DNA of 64,000 nt from positions 62,001 to 126,000 of the forward strand of contig NC_044574.1 in NCBI RefSeq assembly GCF_901933205.1, read 5' to 3'. Under the pieces are notes generated by a model that was given only the letters and a program-made list of their open reading frames with translations, was not told where the DNA came from and did not search any database. This DNA is from Camarhynchus parvulus. Its lineage: Eukaryota; Chordata; Aves; Passeriformes; Thraupidae. Position numbers and translations under genes: made by a program. Of the stretch, positions 13,910-26,174 are shown one piece after another. Numbering within the stretch: position 1 is the first letter of the stretch; each line of letters opens with the position of its first letter.

Positions 13910-14058
13910 TACAGAATCACAGAATGGTTGGGGTGGAAGGGACCTTAAATCCCATCTCATTCCACCCCATCCATGGGCAGGGATACCTTCCACTATCCCA
14001 GGGTGCTCCAAGCCCAGTCCAGCCTGGCCTGGGCCACTGCCAGGGATCCAGGGGTTTG
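13910..14058 (-). repeat. CR1 LINE 3' fragment, short
   Basis: Starts 'acagaatcacagaatggttg' and stops after 'ccactgccagggatccaggg', about 450 bases before the first ATRN exon seen. Confidence 0.9.
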
Positions 14059-14508
14059 GGGGTCAGTCCAACCCTCCATCCAGGAGCTTGTCAAGGAGTT
14101 TTGTGGAGAGTCAAATACAGAATGAGTGAGAGGTTGCACCATGGCCTTCATCTGAACTGCATGCAATGGTACAGTTTGTGTAAATAAATAGTTTAGGAAT
14201 AATTTTAGCTTCTGTTGAGGAATTCCTTGTGCTGGTTAGGTGGTATATCCATGGTTTGGAACCATGGCATCAATATGATAGTGAAACCATCACTCTTGAA
14301 GTGATGTCATTCTTGAGGAACAATCATCAGAAGGCCTGCACAGAGAGTTCAACACGAGACTCCCAGCTGGGTTTTGTTCTGCTGTAGTTGGTTTATTTAT
14401 AGTGGCTCTCCAGTAAATAATAATCTAACGATGGATCTTCAGAATTTAGAGAATCCTTTCTGAATGTTTAAAACCACTGGACACTAATGTTTGTGTTTTT
14501 GTTTGCAG

Positions 14509-14592
14509 ACTCACTGAACCTTCAGGGTATGTCACAGATGGGCCTGGAAATTACAAATACAAGACAAAATGCACCTGGCTTATTGAAGGAAG
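14509..14592 (+). CDS. ATRN: ATRN exon (probably exon 2): start of CUB domain
   Basis: 84 nt exon bounded by gtttgcag and gtgagt. It enters with one base completing an upstream codon and leaves with two. It reads LTEPSGYVTDGPGNYKYKTK then CTWLIEG, the first strand region of the CUB domain; the cysteine of CTWLIEG is the first of the usual CUB pair. Numbering as exon 2 is an inference from mammalian ATRN, where the leader and first EGF lie in exon 1. No earlier exon is recognisable in the 14.5 kb upstream. Confidence 0.95.
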
Positions 14593-15589
14593 GTGAGTGT
14601 TGGAAGCAGCTTAGAATTTTGTATTGCTTATTGGCACTTTTAGGTGAGTTTTATCTGCACTGAGTATTGTTAGGTCTCACGATTCTTTCTGGCTATTCTA
14701 AAAGCTAAATTGGGCAACACTTAATTGGTCTTGGTAAATAAATTTTTGTGCAACTGAGCCCTCCAAACTGACTTCTGTTTAAGAAGTTTGTGTTGAAACA
14801 GCATGTGGTGAACAAAAATCAGCGCACTTCTGTAAATAATGAAGGATTATGAATTACTTAACTGACATCATAGTGGGCCATTCAGATGATGGGATTCACT
14901 GCACATGGGATTTTTCAGTAGTATGAGAAACAGGAGAAAACTCTGAAAGCTTTTATTCATGAAGAATCGGTTTCTGTAGTGATGAACTTCAGATGTTTCT
15001 TTACTCACTGAGCCATGAGGACTTCAGAGGAACCACTGACCTTTTATTGCAAAGGTTTTCTAAGCTGGGAGAAGTCTCTCAGATCTCTCCCCTCACTTTG
15101 CTGCCCTTCTTGTATTTGATCCTTATATTGCTTACAGCAAATTCTTGCACAGGTTTTTAGGAGTAGCATATTTAATGTCCATCCTCTGTCACCTGATTGA
15201 TGGTGCAGCAGTTCAGAGCATCTCACTTGTTGAAATATATTTTTGATAGAACCAAGCTGGTACGAGGACTGTAAGATCCATTTGTTTAGTCTCTAAAGCT
15301 TTTCCATGGTCAGATATGATGCTGTGTGATAACATCTGTATGTTCAGTCACATTCCATGCTGTTCCCTGAATGTGCAGGTAGAGATGGCTATGAATTGGC
15401 AGGAGTCGTGTGAGAGTGTGAACTTGTACTGGACACTGCAAACTGAGGCCTCTTAGCATCTTAGGGGATCAGAATTTACTACAGTCCCACAGGGCACTTT
15501 TCCTTAGTTTTCTCCCTGTGTTAAACATACCTGTTGCTGACATGCACAGCGGGATAAGGCACCCTTAGCAAATCTGCCAGTGGATACCA

Positions 15590-16628
15590 GGCCATGTGGT
15601 GTGGGCAAGGTGCTGAAGGGAAGAAACGGCATCAAGGGGACCTGGACAGACCAGAGACATGGGAATGTGTGAACCTTATGAAGTTACACAAGGCCAAGTG
15701 CAAGGTCCTGCATGGGGCTGGAGCAAGGCAGAGCACAACCACAGGATGGCTGGGGAATGGCTGGAGAGCAGCCCTGGGGAGAAGGACCTGGGGGTGCTGC
15801 TGGGTGAGAGCTGGACATGACCCAGCCCAGAGCCCCCCGTGCCTGGGCTGATCCCAGCGTGGGCAGCAGGGGAGGGGGGACTCTGTCCCTGTGCCCCTCC
15901 CTCAGGTGAGAGCCCACCTGCAGAGCTACCCCAGCATGGGCTGATGGCAAAGGCAAGGTGGGAATTGTGTCCCTGTGCTCCTGGCTCAGGTGAGAGCCCA
16001 CCTGCAGAGCTGCCCCAGCCCTGGGGCCAACAGCAGGAGCACGTGGAGCTGCTGCAGAGAGCCCAGAGGAGGCCCCGGAGCTGCTGCAGGGCTGGAGCCC
16101 CTCTGCTCTGGAGCCAGGCTGGCAGAGCTGGGAATGTTCCCCTGGAGAAGGGAAGGCTCCAGGCAGAGCTCAGAGCTCCTGGCAGGGCCTGCAGGGGCTC
16201 CAGGAGTGCTGGAGAGGGACATTCGACTTGTTTGAGCAGTGGCTGAGATCACTTGGTTTGTTCGACCTGAAGAACAGGAGACTGAGGGGAAACCTCAGCC
16301 TGCAATTTCCTTCTGAGGCAGAGGTGGGGCAGACACTGATCTCTGTGACCAGGGACAGGACCCAAGGGAAGGGCTTGAAGTTGTGTCAGGGGAGGCTTAG
16401 TTTATGTCTCAGGAAAGGCTCTTCCCCCAGAGGGTGCTCAGGCAGTGCCCAGGCTCCCCAGGGAATGGTCGTGGTGCCAGGGCTGCCAGAGCTCCAGGAG
16501 TGTTGGGGCAATGCCCTCGGGCTCAGGGTGGGATTGTTGGGGTGTCCTGTGCAGATCCAGGAGTTGGACTCAGTGGTCCTTGTCAGTCCCTTCCAGCTCC
16601 GGATATTGTGTGGTTCCGTGATCTGTTC
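15590..16628 (+). repeat. CR1 LINE, long 5'-truncated copy with RT remnant
   Basis: Plus orientation. The RT C-terminus is visible in pieces: NLMKLHKAKCKVLHGAG, then VRAHLQSC (CR1 box VRPHLEYC), then in another frame HVELLQRAQRR and NVPLEKGRLQAEL. It ends in a CR1 terminus of the type 'ggactcagtggtccttgtca'. An ~86 bp unit near 15890-16010 is present twice. Frames are broken, so this is a dead copy. Confidence 0.9.
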
Positions 16629-16867
16629 TGCACAGCAGGACACAGTTTTCTGACCACAAAGAAATTTTTGCTTAATACCAGGAGAGCTGCATACAAAAAA
16701 ACTCCTGAACCACAGCATGTTTAATGCACCTACAGTTACACCAAATGACTCAGTTTTAGTCTTGTCTAGAGCAGAGCTTCACACCAGAGAAGTGTGTTGA
16801 AGGGATTTTGCCCTGTGTGTTGAGTGGCTAATTACAAATATTTTCTTTATTTATTTTTTCTTTACAG

Positions 16868-16981
16868 GCCAAACACAATCCTCAGGCTTCGATTCAATCA
16901 CTTTGCCACAGAGTGCAGCTGGGACCACTTGTATGTGTATGATGGAGACTCAATTTATGCTCCCTTACTGGCAGCTTTTAG
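16868..16981 (+). CDS. ATRN: ATRN exon: CUB domain core
   Basis: 114 nt exon, acceptor ttttctttacag, donor gtgagt, same phase in and out as the preceding exon. It encodes RPNTILRLRFNHFATECSWD followed by HLYVYDGDSIYAPLLAAF. The Glu of TECSW and the Asp residues of YDGD sit where calcium-binding CUB domains place acidic ligands (family knowledge). The downstream intron is about 9 kb and holds five CR1 pieces. Confidence 0.96.
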
Positions 16982-17531
16982 GTGAGTTCCCCTTGGTGAG
17001 ACTCTTAACTGTAGCCAGTGGTATTTTCTTAACTTAGAGCCTGACTTACATGTGGCTTCTGACACTGTAAATATGATTCAGTAATCCAAATGTATAACGC
17101 TGCAAGTGCAGCACATATAGCCAGTGTCCTTTTGTGCACTCTTTGTCAGCATAAACAATTAAAGAGTTGTTTTTAGCTTTTACAATGAGCAAGTCATGTC
17201 ACTGCACTCCAGCATTTAAGTATCATGTTTTCATTTCCAAATCCTGATTCTTTGAGAGACAAAAAAATTATTGTTGTCTGTCTTGGCTGGAGATGATTTG
17301 GTGTGTAGGCTCCTTTGAGAGGAGAAAACTACCCCATTTATGGGTTTGAACATGATTTACGGCTTAAACTTGTAGTGTGTCAATACAGACAGAAGGGCAA
17401 AAGGCAGCTAGTGTTGTAGACATGGAGGTCTCATAGAATTATGTCTATGTTTTATGTACCTTAAGCTTCAAATTCTTTAGTTACTTGGAACATGTTCAGG
17501 AGCAGCAATGATGGATCAACCTTGTAAAAAA

Positions 17532-17850
17532 CATAGAATCACAGGATGGTTAGGCTTGGGAGGGATCTTAAAGCCCATCCAGTGCTACCCCTGCTATGGC
17601 AGGGACACCTCCCACTGTCCCAGGGTGCTCCCAGCCCCAGTGTCCAGGCTGGCCTTGGGCACTGCCAAGGATCCAGGGGCAGCCACAGCTGCTCTGGGCA
17701 CCTGTGCCAGGGCCTCACTGCTGTCACAAGGAAGGATTCCTTCCCAATGTCCCATCTCTCCTGCCCTCTGGCAGTGGGAAGCCATTCCCTGTGTCCTGTT
17801 CTCCATCCCATGGCAAACGTCCCTCTCCAGCTCCTGATGTGTAAAGTTCC
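17532..17850 (-). repeat. CR1 LINE 3' fragment
   Basis: Starts 'catagaatcacaggatggtt'; shows ccaaggatccaggggcagcc and ccctctggcagtgggaagcc. Reverse orientation, 5' truncated. Confidence 0.9.
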
Positions 17851-20319
17851 CATTCTACCAACAGGTTACAGGTATTTGGCTCGTCCATGTGATGAGACAT
17901 CAAGTGTGGCTGCTGGTGAGCAATCCACATTTCATCCTGAGACCTAAACATAACTTGTGTTTTTCTGTGTTTCAGTCTTGCCGTGACACCACAACCTTAT
18001 GCTTTTTATTCTTTAAACTGAAATTAGGAAAATAATCCCAAGTTATCTATGGAAAAAACTAAAGGTTCTCCTGGGACTCTGCTTGTTCCAAGTGGCTGTG
18101 TAACTATTTCCAGAATTAACCTTCTGCTGGGCTTCCTCTCATTTGTGAAATGAAAGTCTAAAAATATTTCATGTTTGTTCTAAAAAATCCTTATAATGTC
18201 TGTGAGAGAAAATCAGCAGAGGGACAAAAGTTGATAAAAATTTAAACCACCACATATGGTATTTTGGTCTTCAGCTGCAAATGTAGCGTTGTTTTGGAGT
18301 AAAAGCTTCCAACTAAGGTGAGGTCAAAACAGGACACTTAATTTGAGGAAGGAACAACCTTTCTCTTCTAAAAACCTCCAAAAATGTTGAAAATGCCACC
18401 TGGAAGTGCTGTCTGGTATCATGTTCTGTTTGATGTGCAGGAAGAGGAGGAAATGTCATCTTGACCCAATGTCATTTTGTTCTAATCAAGCTATTTTTTA
18501 ATACACTGGTGAAAAGGTGAAATGATGATTTGTGCCTGCCATTTCTTGTGTGTTTTCCAAAAATTAATGGGCTTTTAAAATTGAACTTATAAGTAGTTCA
18601 CAGCATTAACAGTTATAGTTCAGACTGGGAAATCTGGATGCGTGGTCCTGAGGACAAGCAAACATGAGCTTAGTACAATAATGTTTTTGAGGTAGGGAAA
18701 AAACCCCAATTTTTTTTTAAACTGCTTCTTTAGATGACATTTGAATTTAACTTCTTTAGCAGTGAGCTTTGGTGTTCAGTAATCCAAGTTCAGGAAATGG
18801 CAGATGCTTCTCATTTTGGTGAAGTACCAGAAAGCATCTGTTGAAAGACACCTTTCTCTAATACAAAATAAACACCTTGGAGTTTTTTAAGAGCAGTGTT
18901 CATATTTTCCCAATTTAGTTGGGGTATATTAAATTTATTATTACCATAACCATATTTCCTTGTTCATTGTTTGCACCCTACCAGGAGATTTGCAAGACTG
19001 AGCTTTATACAGTTGGGCCCTGTAAGCTTTGAGAGTTTGTTGATAAACACTAGAAATTCCTTTCTCTCAGGTCAATTTTTGTTCCCTCCCTGACTTTTTA
19101 CATCAGTTCCCTGAACCTTCATTTCCTTCACTGCTCTCATTTTGTTTTCTTGACCTTCTGATGCTCATTTATGTTTGTTCAGAAGATGATATTTACCCTG
19201 AAATATATATATAATTTTGTATATATATAAGATGATCTTGGGAATCCTCAGCACTGGACTGTAGGGAAGCTTTAAATTTGCTTTATCAATTTTTAATAGT
19301 AATAAATATTTGCTTAATGCCAACATTTACACAGTTCAAGTGTGTGCATAGACTAAACTTGTATTCTGAGAGCCCCCAGAGCTGTCTGGTCCTGCATATT
19401 AAGCTTTTTTATTAAACAGTGTTAAAAATATCTTTGCTGGCTTATATTTGTGACCACAGGCACAATGAGACTGTGTAAATGTGCTGCTTCAAAACTGCAG
19501 TAAAAGAACATGGAAACAAATGCAGTACGTTTGTCAGCACTGATGAAGAAATCTGAAGTAGATAAACTGCACTCAGCACCTGTGAACTTAGTTGGTTTTG
19601 TTAACTTTACTCTGCATTAAACATTTACCAGAGCTAGTTTTGCACCTTTATTTTCATTTTGCTGGGGTTGGTGGGGGATGTTTTCCTGGTCAGACCCAGT
19701 TGTTGTTCTGCAGGATGTTTGGCAGTGGCCCAGCAGCTGCTGTGGTTGCTCTCAGGTGCCAGCTGGAGGATCATGTGAGCCCGTGTTCCCTCGAAGCAGG
19801 AGCAGCTCGCCAGCCTTGTGATGCTTGATGATGAATGTGGCACCTGAGCGCCCAGATTTGGGTGTAGGGCTGAGTTGGGTTGAAAGGGTCTGATCCTTCT
19901 CTCAAAGCAGGATGACCATCAGAGCCCTTTGTCCAATCAAGGTGTGAATTTATCTTTAGGATGGACATCTCATTGATCCTCTGGGTCCGTGGTCCAGAGG
20001 GTGGTGTTAAAATAATGATATAAAATGAATCTAATCCTAATGTCTAGCCACAATCCCTTGCTGCAACCTGTGTGTGTTGCCTCCTGTCCTCTTCTTGTGA
20101 ACCTCTGGTATGCCCTCCTCTCTAATCTCTCTTGGGGTAGTTGAGGTCAAAAATTAGGTTTCACCCTTCTTCAGCTGTCTCTCCTTGAAGTTAAAGAAAC
20201 CTTACTCCTTCTACCTCTCCTCGTACATAGATCATACGGTTGACTCTCCTCTATTTTTTTCCATCTATTCCCTCAGTTATTTGCCAGAAATTGTAACTGA
20301 CCTTGCTGCCATGGGAATG
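17851..20319 (+). other. Intron between CUB exons, mostly unique
   Basis: No exon or transposon recognised. Contains an AT-dinucleotide microsatellite (listed separately) and a few T or A runs. Confidence 0.5.
19202..19230 (+). repeat. (AT)n microsatellite
   Basis: Two short runs of alternating AT separated by 'aattttgt'. Simple repeat. Confidence 0.85.
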
Positions 20320-20815
20320 TGTATTCAGCTCAGGGGCTTCCAACAGCAGAAGGACCTGGAGCTGCCAGAGCAAGTCCAGAAGAGGCCACAGAGCTGCTGC
20401 AGGGCTGGAGCTTCCCTACCCCTGAGCCAGGCTGGGAGAGCTGGGAATGTTCCCCTGGAGAAGGGAAGGCTCCAGGCAGAGCTCAGAGCCCCTGGCAGGG
20501 CCTGCAGGGGCTCCAGGAGAGCTGGAGAGGGACTGGGGACAAGGCCTGCAGGGACAGGACACAGGGAATGGCTCCCACTGCCAGGGGGCAGGGATGGATG
20601 GGATATGGGGAATTGGGAATTGTTCCCTGGCAGGGTGTGAGGCCCTGGCACAGGTGCCCAGAGCAGCTGTGGCTGCCCCTGGATCCCTGGCAGTGCCCAA
20701 GGCCAGGTTGGACACTGGGGCTGGGAGCAGCCTGGGACAGTGGGAGGTGTCCCTGCCATGGCAGGGGTGGGATGATCCTGAAGGTCCTTTCCACTTTAAA
20801 CTATTCCATGATTCT
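20320..20815 (+). repeat. CR1 LINE 3' fragment
   Basis: Plus orientation, from 'cagagctgctgcagggctgg' through 'cccctggatccctggcagtg' to a diverged terminus 'aaactattccatgattcttg'. 5' truncated. Confidence 0.9.
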
Positions 20816-21689
20816 TGGATAACCACAGTCATGTAAGAACTGAAGAGGTTATTGGGCAAAGCCCCTGATCTGGAGGCTTCTGCAGACAGACGAGCTTCCC
20901 TGTGCTGCTGCTGCAGCTACATCTGCCTCTACTGCACCAAGAGGAGAAGATTTCAAGGAAGATTGTAATTTGAGGGGCTGCCAGCTCTGTAATGAATCTA
21001 TAGTCTAGGCTTTTTTAGTATGTGTTGTTGCAGTGGGTTTGTTTTTTAGAAGTCCATGTTTGAGAGTCATCTTGCTTAATTTAAGACAATAAATTTAAGA
21101 TGTCTCCTTATATTCTCCTCCTTCCTTTTTTATTTTTTGCTATTGTTTTATTTTTAGTCTTCTGTAACTTCTAGTTTTAGTTTGTTTAGTTTTATTCTTG
21201 TAGTTCTGAGTATGAATGAGTTGCATGGACTTGATTTTAGTAACAGAGAAATGTTGCCATTTTGTGTATGTGTGTGTCCAGATGGATCAAAGTATTTAAA
21301 AATTAGGATAATTTGTATGCATTGGATTTTGATGGATTGCAAAGCTGATTTTTCAGTATCATCTTTATCCTTGTACTCCTTCATGAGCTCAACTCTGTAT
21401 TTTCACTCTTTCCTTTTGTGACTCTCAATTATGCCCTTTTTCTGCTTAGTAGAGCTTCTCATGCTTTGATCTCTTACAGGTTGTGTCTCTGGAGGAAATG
21501 AGGAATATGCCAGTACTGTGATACTCACATAGCAAATCCAAGACAAATAATAGAGGAGGTGCCCTTTGTTTTAAATTATTCTGACTTCTCAATGCTCTAG
21601 GGGAAGGAACAGGGCAGTGTGTGCAGTGCAGTGGAGAAGTTGGGTCTCCTGGACATAATTGTGAACTTCCATACTTGAGCTGAGCCTCC

Positions 21690-21950
21690 ATGATGAGTTG
21701 GAGAGAGACTTTGGACAAGAGGATGGAGTGACAGGACAAGGAGGAATAGCCTCCTGCTATCAGATAGTAGGTCTAGATGGGATATTGGGCAGGAATTGTT
21801 CCCTGGGAGGTGCCCAAGGCCAGGCTGGACATTGGGGCTTGGAGCACCCTGGGATAGTGGAAGGTGTTCCTGCCCATAGCAGGAGGTGGAACTGGATGAT
21901 CTTTAAAGTTTCTTCCAGCTCAGGCCATTCTGTGTTTCATTGATTCTCTG
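21690..21950 (+). repeat. CR1 LINE 3' fragment, older
   Basis: Plus orientation, diverged, with an internal deletion that joins 'ggaattgttccctgggaggt' to 'gcccaaggccaggctggaca'. The terminus reads 'ctcaggccattctgtgtttc'. Confidence 0.85.
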
Positions 21951-22424
21951 ATACTCTTTTACTTTCTGCCATTGACTTCAGCAATCCAGCTTACAGGAAA
22001 TAGATGTTATTTCGGTCCAAAGCAGAGGTTTGCCTTTCCCTGGGTGTCACTGGGCAGCTGAGATGAGTAGGAGTGTTTATTTGCTTTGGAGTAGGGATGG
22101 TTGCAAAATGTTTTGAAACCTTATGAAAGGAAATAAAAGCAGTGTGTTGTGAAACATGCTAATCTTGGCCAGAGTTGAGTTGCTCAGAGATTCTGGATCA
22201 TAATTTAAAGGAAATTTTGCATAATCTTTTATCATTCTGATTCTGCCTATTGGATTCTTTTTCGTGGCAGATGTAAATTCTGATGTGCTTCTGTTTATTC
22301 CATATGATGCTGGGAGCAGGTTGATTTATTCACTGTTTCTGAGGTTCAACCTTTAAGGCATCTGGTTGTTCCTGCTGTGTTGTGTTCTCTTCATGGCTTT
22401 CCCTAAAAGAAATTAAAATGCCCT

Positions 22425-22560
22425 CTCCCTGGAAATGTTCAAGGCCAGGTTGGATGGGACTTGGAGCAACCTGGTCGGGTGGAAGGTGTCCCTGCCCATG
22501 GCAGGGGCTTGGACTAGATGACCTTTAAGGTCCCTTCCAACCCAGACAATTCTGTGATTA
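22425..22560 (+). repeat. CR1 LINE 3' fragment, short
   Basis: Plus orientation: 'caaggccaggttggatggga', ctttaaggtcccttccaaccc, caattctgtgatt. Only the last ~135 bases remain. Confidence 0.9.
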
Positions 22561-24414
22561 AGTTTCCTTAGAGTGTTTTAAATTTGTGTAGGGGGCATAA
22601 CATCCTCTTTAGTTATTTACACATGAATCACCAGAAAAAGATGAAAATAGGGAATATCTGGGATGCAAGCATTGTTATGGAGGTACTTGTGTTCTGGTCA
22701 AACAAATCCCAAATTTGAGATTTCTTTGAGAACACAAAGAATTGTCAAGGATAGTCCTTTTATTAGGAAAGATTATTGAAGGGAATTTTTGTCTTGCCTT
22801 CCACTTATTTTGCCCTGTAATATCAGTGATAAGTGCTGAAGAAAAACCAGAACAAAGCAATTTTTTTCTTGTCCCTGAGCTGCAGTTTGCCTCACCCAAA
22901 TTATTTTCAAATGTTTGTTTTCCTGTGGTGGAGATGTACTGTCCTACAGTGTCCATTACAGGGGAATATTATGAACCAAACAAGAAGTTTGTTAGGCTTT
23001 TTGTTCTTTGGTTTTGTGGGAGATGGTCTTTTGGGAGAGATAAACTTCAGAAGTCTCAAATGTTGAGAATGAAACAAACATCTCTTCCAGAGAGATGAAA
23101 AGGGAATTAATTTTGCTGTTTAATCCCGTATCATTGAGAAGTGAATGAGCAGTGGGGGAAATTTGGCTTTCTCATAAGGAACTATTTCTTGAAATGTATA
23201 TCAGCAGGTGTGCTGGAGTTGCTTAGCCAAAGCATGGGATCAGGTTCCAGTGATTTTTATGGTGTGTTGGTAAAATGAAGGATATCTTTTTTGTCCACCA
23301 CAAGATTTGTTGTGCAGAAAGGGCTGTTGTGCAGTTTTCAGTGTGATCCTGATGTAGGTAGCTTGTTCATCTGCTGGTTTTGGTGCACATACCCCCAAAT
23401 CTGTAGTACAAAGGATTGCTGGGGGTCTGTTCTGTTCTTGGAGCACACCATTGGATTGTATCATGGGGACAGAAAAGTTCAGGGTTTCCCAGGTGGTATT
23501 CGTGGGTGCTGTGGATAGCTGGGAGGGATTTCCATGAGCAGATAAAACTCATTTACTCTGTCCTAGGAAACTCTCTTCAACTGCATTAGCTTTCTATTCT
23601 AAATAGATGTGAAAAGAGGAAAAGTAAGTTCTTCTAGGGGGAAAATTCTTTCTGTCATTGCTTTTTGCCTGCTGGTGCCTTGGGCTCTGGGGAGTGGCTG
23701 GTTGGGGGCTGAGGCTGGGCTGTTTGGAGCTGCCCTGGCTCCCTGCCCTGCACACTCTGCTCTGCCCCTCGAGCCCCTGCTTGTCACACAGCTTTGACTT
23801 TGCCTTGGGAAATGGGAGTGAGGCTGGGCAAAGGTGGATCTGTACAGGGATATAGCCGCTGACTGTGAACAGGGGGTGCTAGACAATGTGCTGTGCATGG
23901 ATAAAGGCTTTTAAAAACATAAATTCAATAGACTTTGAATTTTTGCCCACTTTGATGCCTTTTGTCTGAGGGAGGAATCAACTTTTAATTTTTGGTTTTG
24001 TCAAGCTTCTGTTAAATGAAAAATAAACATTCCCTCTCAGATACAAAGTATTTAGCGCAATAGGTAAACAGGTAGTAATTACTTTTTTCAAAGCTCATTT
24101 TAGTTTGTCAGTTTACTCCAATTATTTTGACAAACCATTATATAAATCTGTAATGGGTCTGGAATACTGTAGATAGTCTTACCCACCATCTTTGCTTCTC
24201 TCAGCTAGTCCTGGAAAACTAAAAGGCTGGAGGATCTCAGAGAACCTGGAAAGGTGAAAGAAACAGCCAAAGGCATCCAGAAGCGTGAAGCAAAGAATGA
24301 GATGGGAGTTGAGAGTGTGACAGGCTGCTATGATAGAAAGGACAACAAACATGGATGTGATGAGTCAGGTAGAGCTTATAAAAGGAGAGATGATGGGAAG
24401 ATATGGGGCAGTTG
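22561..24414 (+). other. Intron, unique sequence
   Basis: No exon, RNA gene or transposon recognised. A GC-richer patch at about 23680-23800 gives short open frames on both strands without recognisable domains. Confidence 0.5.
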
Positions 24415-25335
24415 AAATGCATGAGGGATGAGATGGCATCCAGAGGGACCTGGGCATGACCAAGGACTGGCACTACAGGGATGAGATTCAGCAAGGTAAA
24501 GTGCAAGGTCCTGCATCAGGTGGGAGCAATCCCAAGTATGAGAAGTGACTGGGGGATGGAGGGATTGAGAGCAGCCCTGGAGGGGAGGGCTTGGTGATGC
24601 TGGTGGGTAAGAAACTGGACATGCCCTGGCCTTGTGAGCTGGGAACCTGAACGCCCTGTGGCTGGGCTGATTCCAGCTTGGGCAGCAGGGGAGGGGGGAC
24701 TCTGTCCCTGTGCCCTTCCCTCAGGTGAGAGCCCACCTGCAGAGCTGCCCCAGCATGGGCTGATGCCAAAGGAAAGATGGGAATTGTGTCCCTGTGCCCC
24801 TGGCTCAGGTGAGAGCCCACCTGCAGAGCTGCCCCAGCCCTGGGGCCAACAGCAGGAGCACGTGGAGCTGCTGCAGAGAGCCCAGAGGAGGCCCCGGAGC
24901 TGCTGCAGGGCTGGAGCCCCTCTGCTCTGGAGCCAGGCTGGCAGAGCTGGGAATGTTCCCCTGGAGAAGGGAAGGCTCCAGGCAGAGCTCAGAGCCCCTG
25001 GCAGGGCCTGCAGGGGCTGCAGGAGAGCTGGAGAGGGACTGGGGACAAGGCCTGCAGGGACAGGAGCCAGGGAATGGCTCCCACTGGGAAAGGGGAGATT
25101 GGCCTGGGATCTTGGCAAGGAATTCCTGGCTGGGAGGGTGGGCAGGGGCTGGGCTGGAATTCCCAGAGCAACTGTGGCTGCCCCTGGATCCCTGGCAGTG
25201 TCCAAGGCCAGGTTGGACACTGGGACTGGGAGCACCTGGAATAGCAGAAGGTGCCTCTGCCATGGCAGGGGTTGAACAGGATGCGTTTTAAGTCTCTGGT
25301 TCAAGCCTCTAGTGCAAACCAGTCTGTGATTCCAT
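24415..25335 (+). repeat. CR1 LINE, long 5'-truncated copy with RT remnant
   Basis: Plus orientation. Starts in the RT region ('agagggacctgggcatgacc', 'gtaaagtgcaaggtcctgca'), passes two ~86 bp units near 24720-24830, then VRAHLQSC and the shifted-frame HVELLQRAQRR, and ends at a diverged terminus near 'agtctgtgattccatgg'. Closely similar to the copies at 15590 and 49665. Confidence 0.9.
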
Positions 25336-26045
25336 GGCTGACTGTTCATATTTCTCATAGAAAGGGAACCCAAAAGGCAGCAAGTCAAGAATGAGTAGAA
25401 TAATCCTTTTTCTGCTGTTGTGGAATTAAATTGTTAACCTCACTGCTGCAGATTTTTCAGGTGAAAAGGATATGAATGATTAAGAAATGAATTGGATAGA
25501 AGCATGGCAGAGTGGTTTATTTTACTGCGCTGGCTTGGGTGCATTCTCCAGGTCTAAGCATCTGAACTGGGTGTCTGGAAGGTGGATTACACATTGCCAC
25601 AATGCTCTGTACTTGCTTGGTTTGTCACAACCTTTCCCAGTCATTTTTGTAGCCCACAGTCAGGAGGAGATCTGGGCTCAGCAGACCTTTAGTTTGACTT
25701 CATAATACAGATTTTATTTTGGGACACATTAATTTCCATTTTCAAATGTGCCACCTTGTTTTATGAATGGGACCTGCTTAATTCTTTGCTGAGTGACAAG
25801 GGAGGGAAAGGTTTTTGATAGGGATATCTAAAATTCTAGTTAGCTTCAGGCTTTCTCAGGTTAAATACTTCCAACTACATTTATTTATGATTCCACAAAT
25901 TCCTTATACTTCAAATAATGGAAATACTTTGAGTTTCAATTATTTTATTGAAATTCAGTTATTTTATGGATAGTGCTGGTGCATTTACTCTAGTTGCTTT
26001 GCTGCCTTTTATTTCACTTCTAATATTGTTCTTTTACTTTTCCAG
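25336..26045 (+). other. 3' end of intron, unique
   Basis: AT-rich intron leading into the exon at 26046. The pyrimidine-rich acceptor tract lies in the last 40 bases. No other feature seen. Confidence 0.5.
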
Positions 26046-26174
26046 TGGTCTTATTGTTCCTGAGAAAGACAGCAATGAAACAGTACCTGAAGTTGTAGCT
26101 ACTTCTGGATATGCTCTTCTACATTTCTTCAGTGATGCTGCCTATAATCTCACAGGGTTTAACATCACCTATAA
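26046..26174 (+). CDS. ATRN: ATRN exon: end of CUB domain
   Basis: 129 nt exon, acceptor ttttccag, donor gtaagt. It encodes SGLIVPEKDSNETVPEVVAT and then SGYALLHFFSDAAYNLTGF with NITY, closing the CUB domain. FSDAAYN is the typical late CUB motif with an acidic residue near the calcium site. Three N-glycosylation sequons (NET, NLT, NIT) are present. Third codon positions are AT-rich (about 11 of 42 are G or C), unlike the following exon. Confidence 0.96.

Noticed and set aside
1..14508. Search for the first ATRN exon (signal peptide, first EGF) or a CpG-island promoter
   Set aside because: No GC-rich leader, hydrophobic signal sequence or EGF cysteine pattern is seen, so the region is treated as intron.
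23609..23898. Pair of open frames on both strands in a GC-richer intron patch
   Set aside because: Short, no domain, no splice or promoter evidence, and not part of the in-phase ATRN exon chain.
24516..25388. Minus-strand open frame of 290 codons
   Set aside because: It lies inside a plus-strand CR1 copy and is antisense to its decayed RT region.
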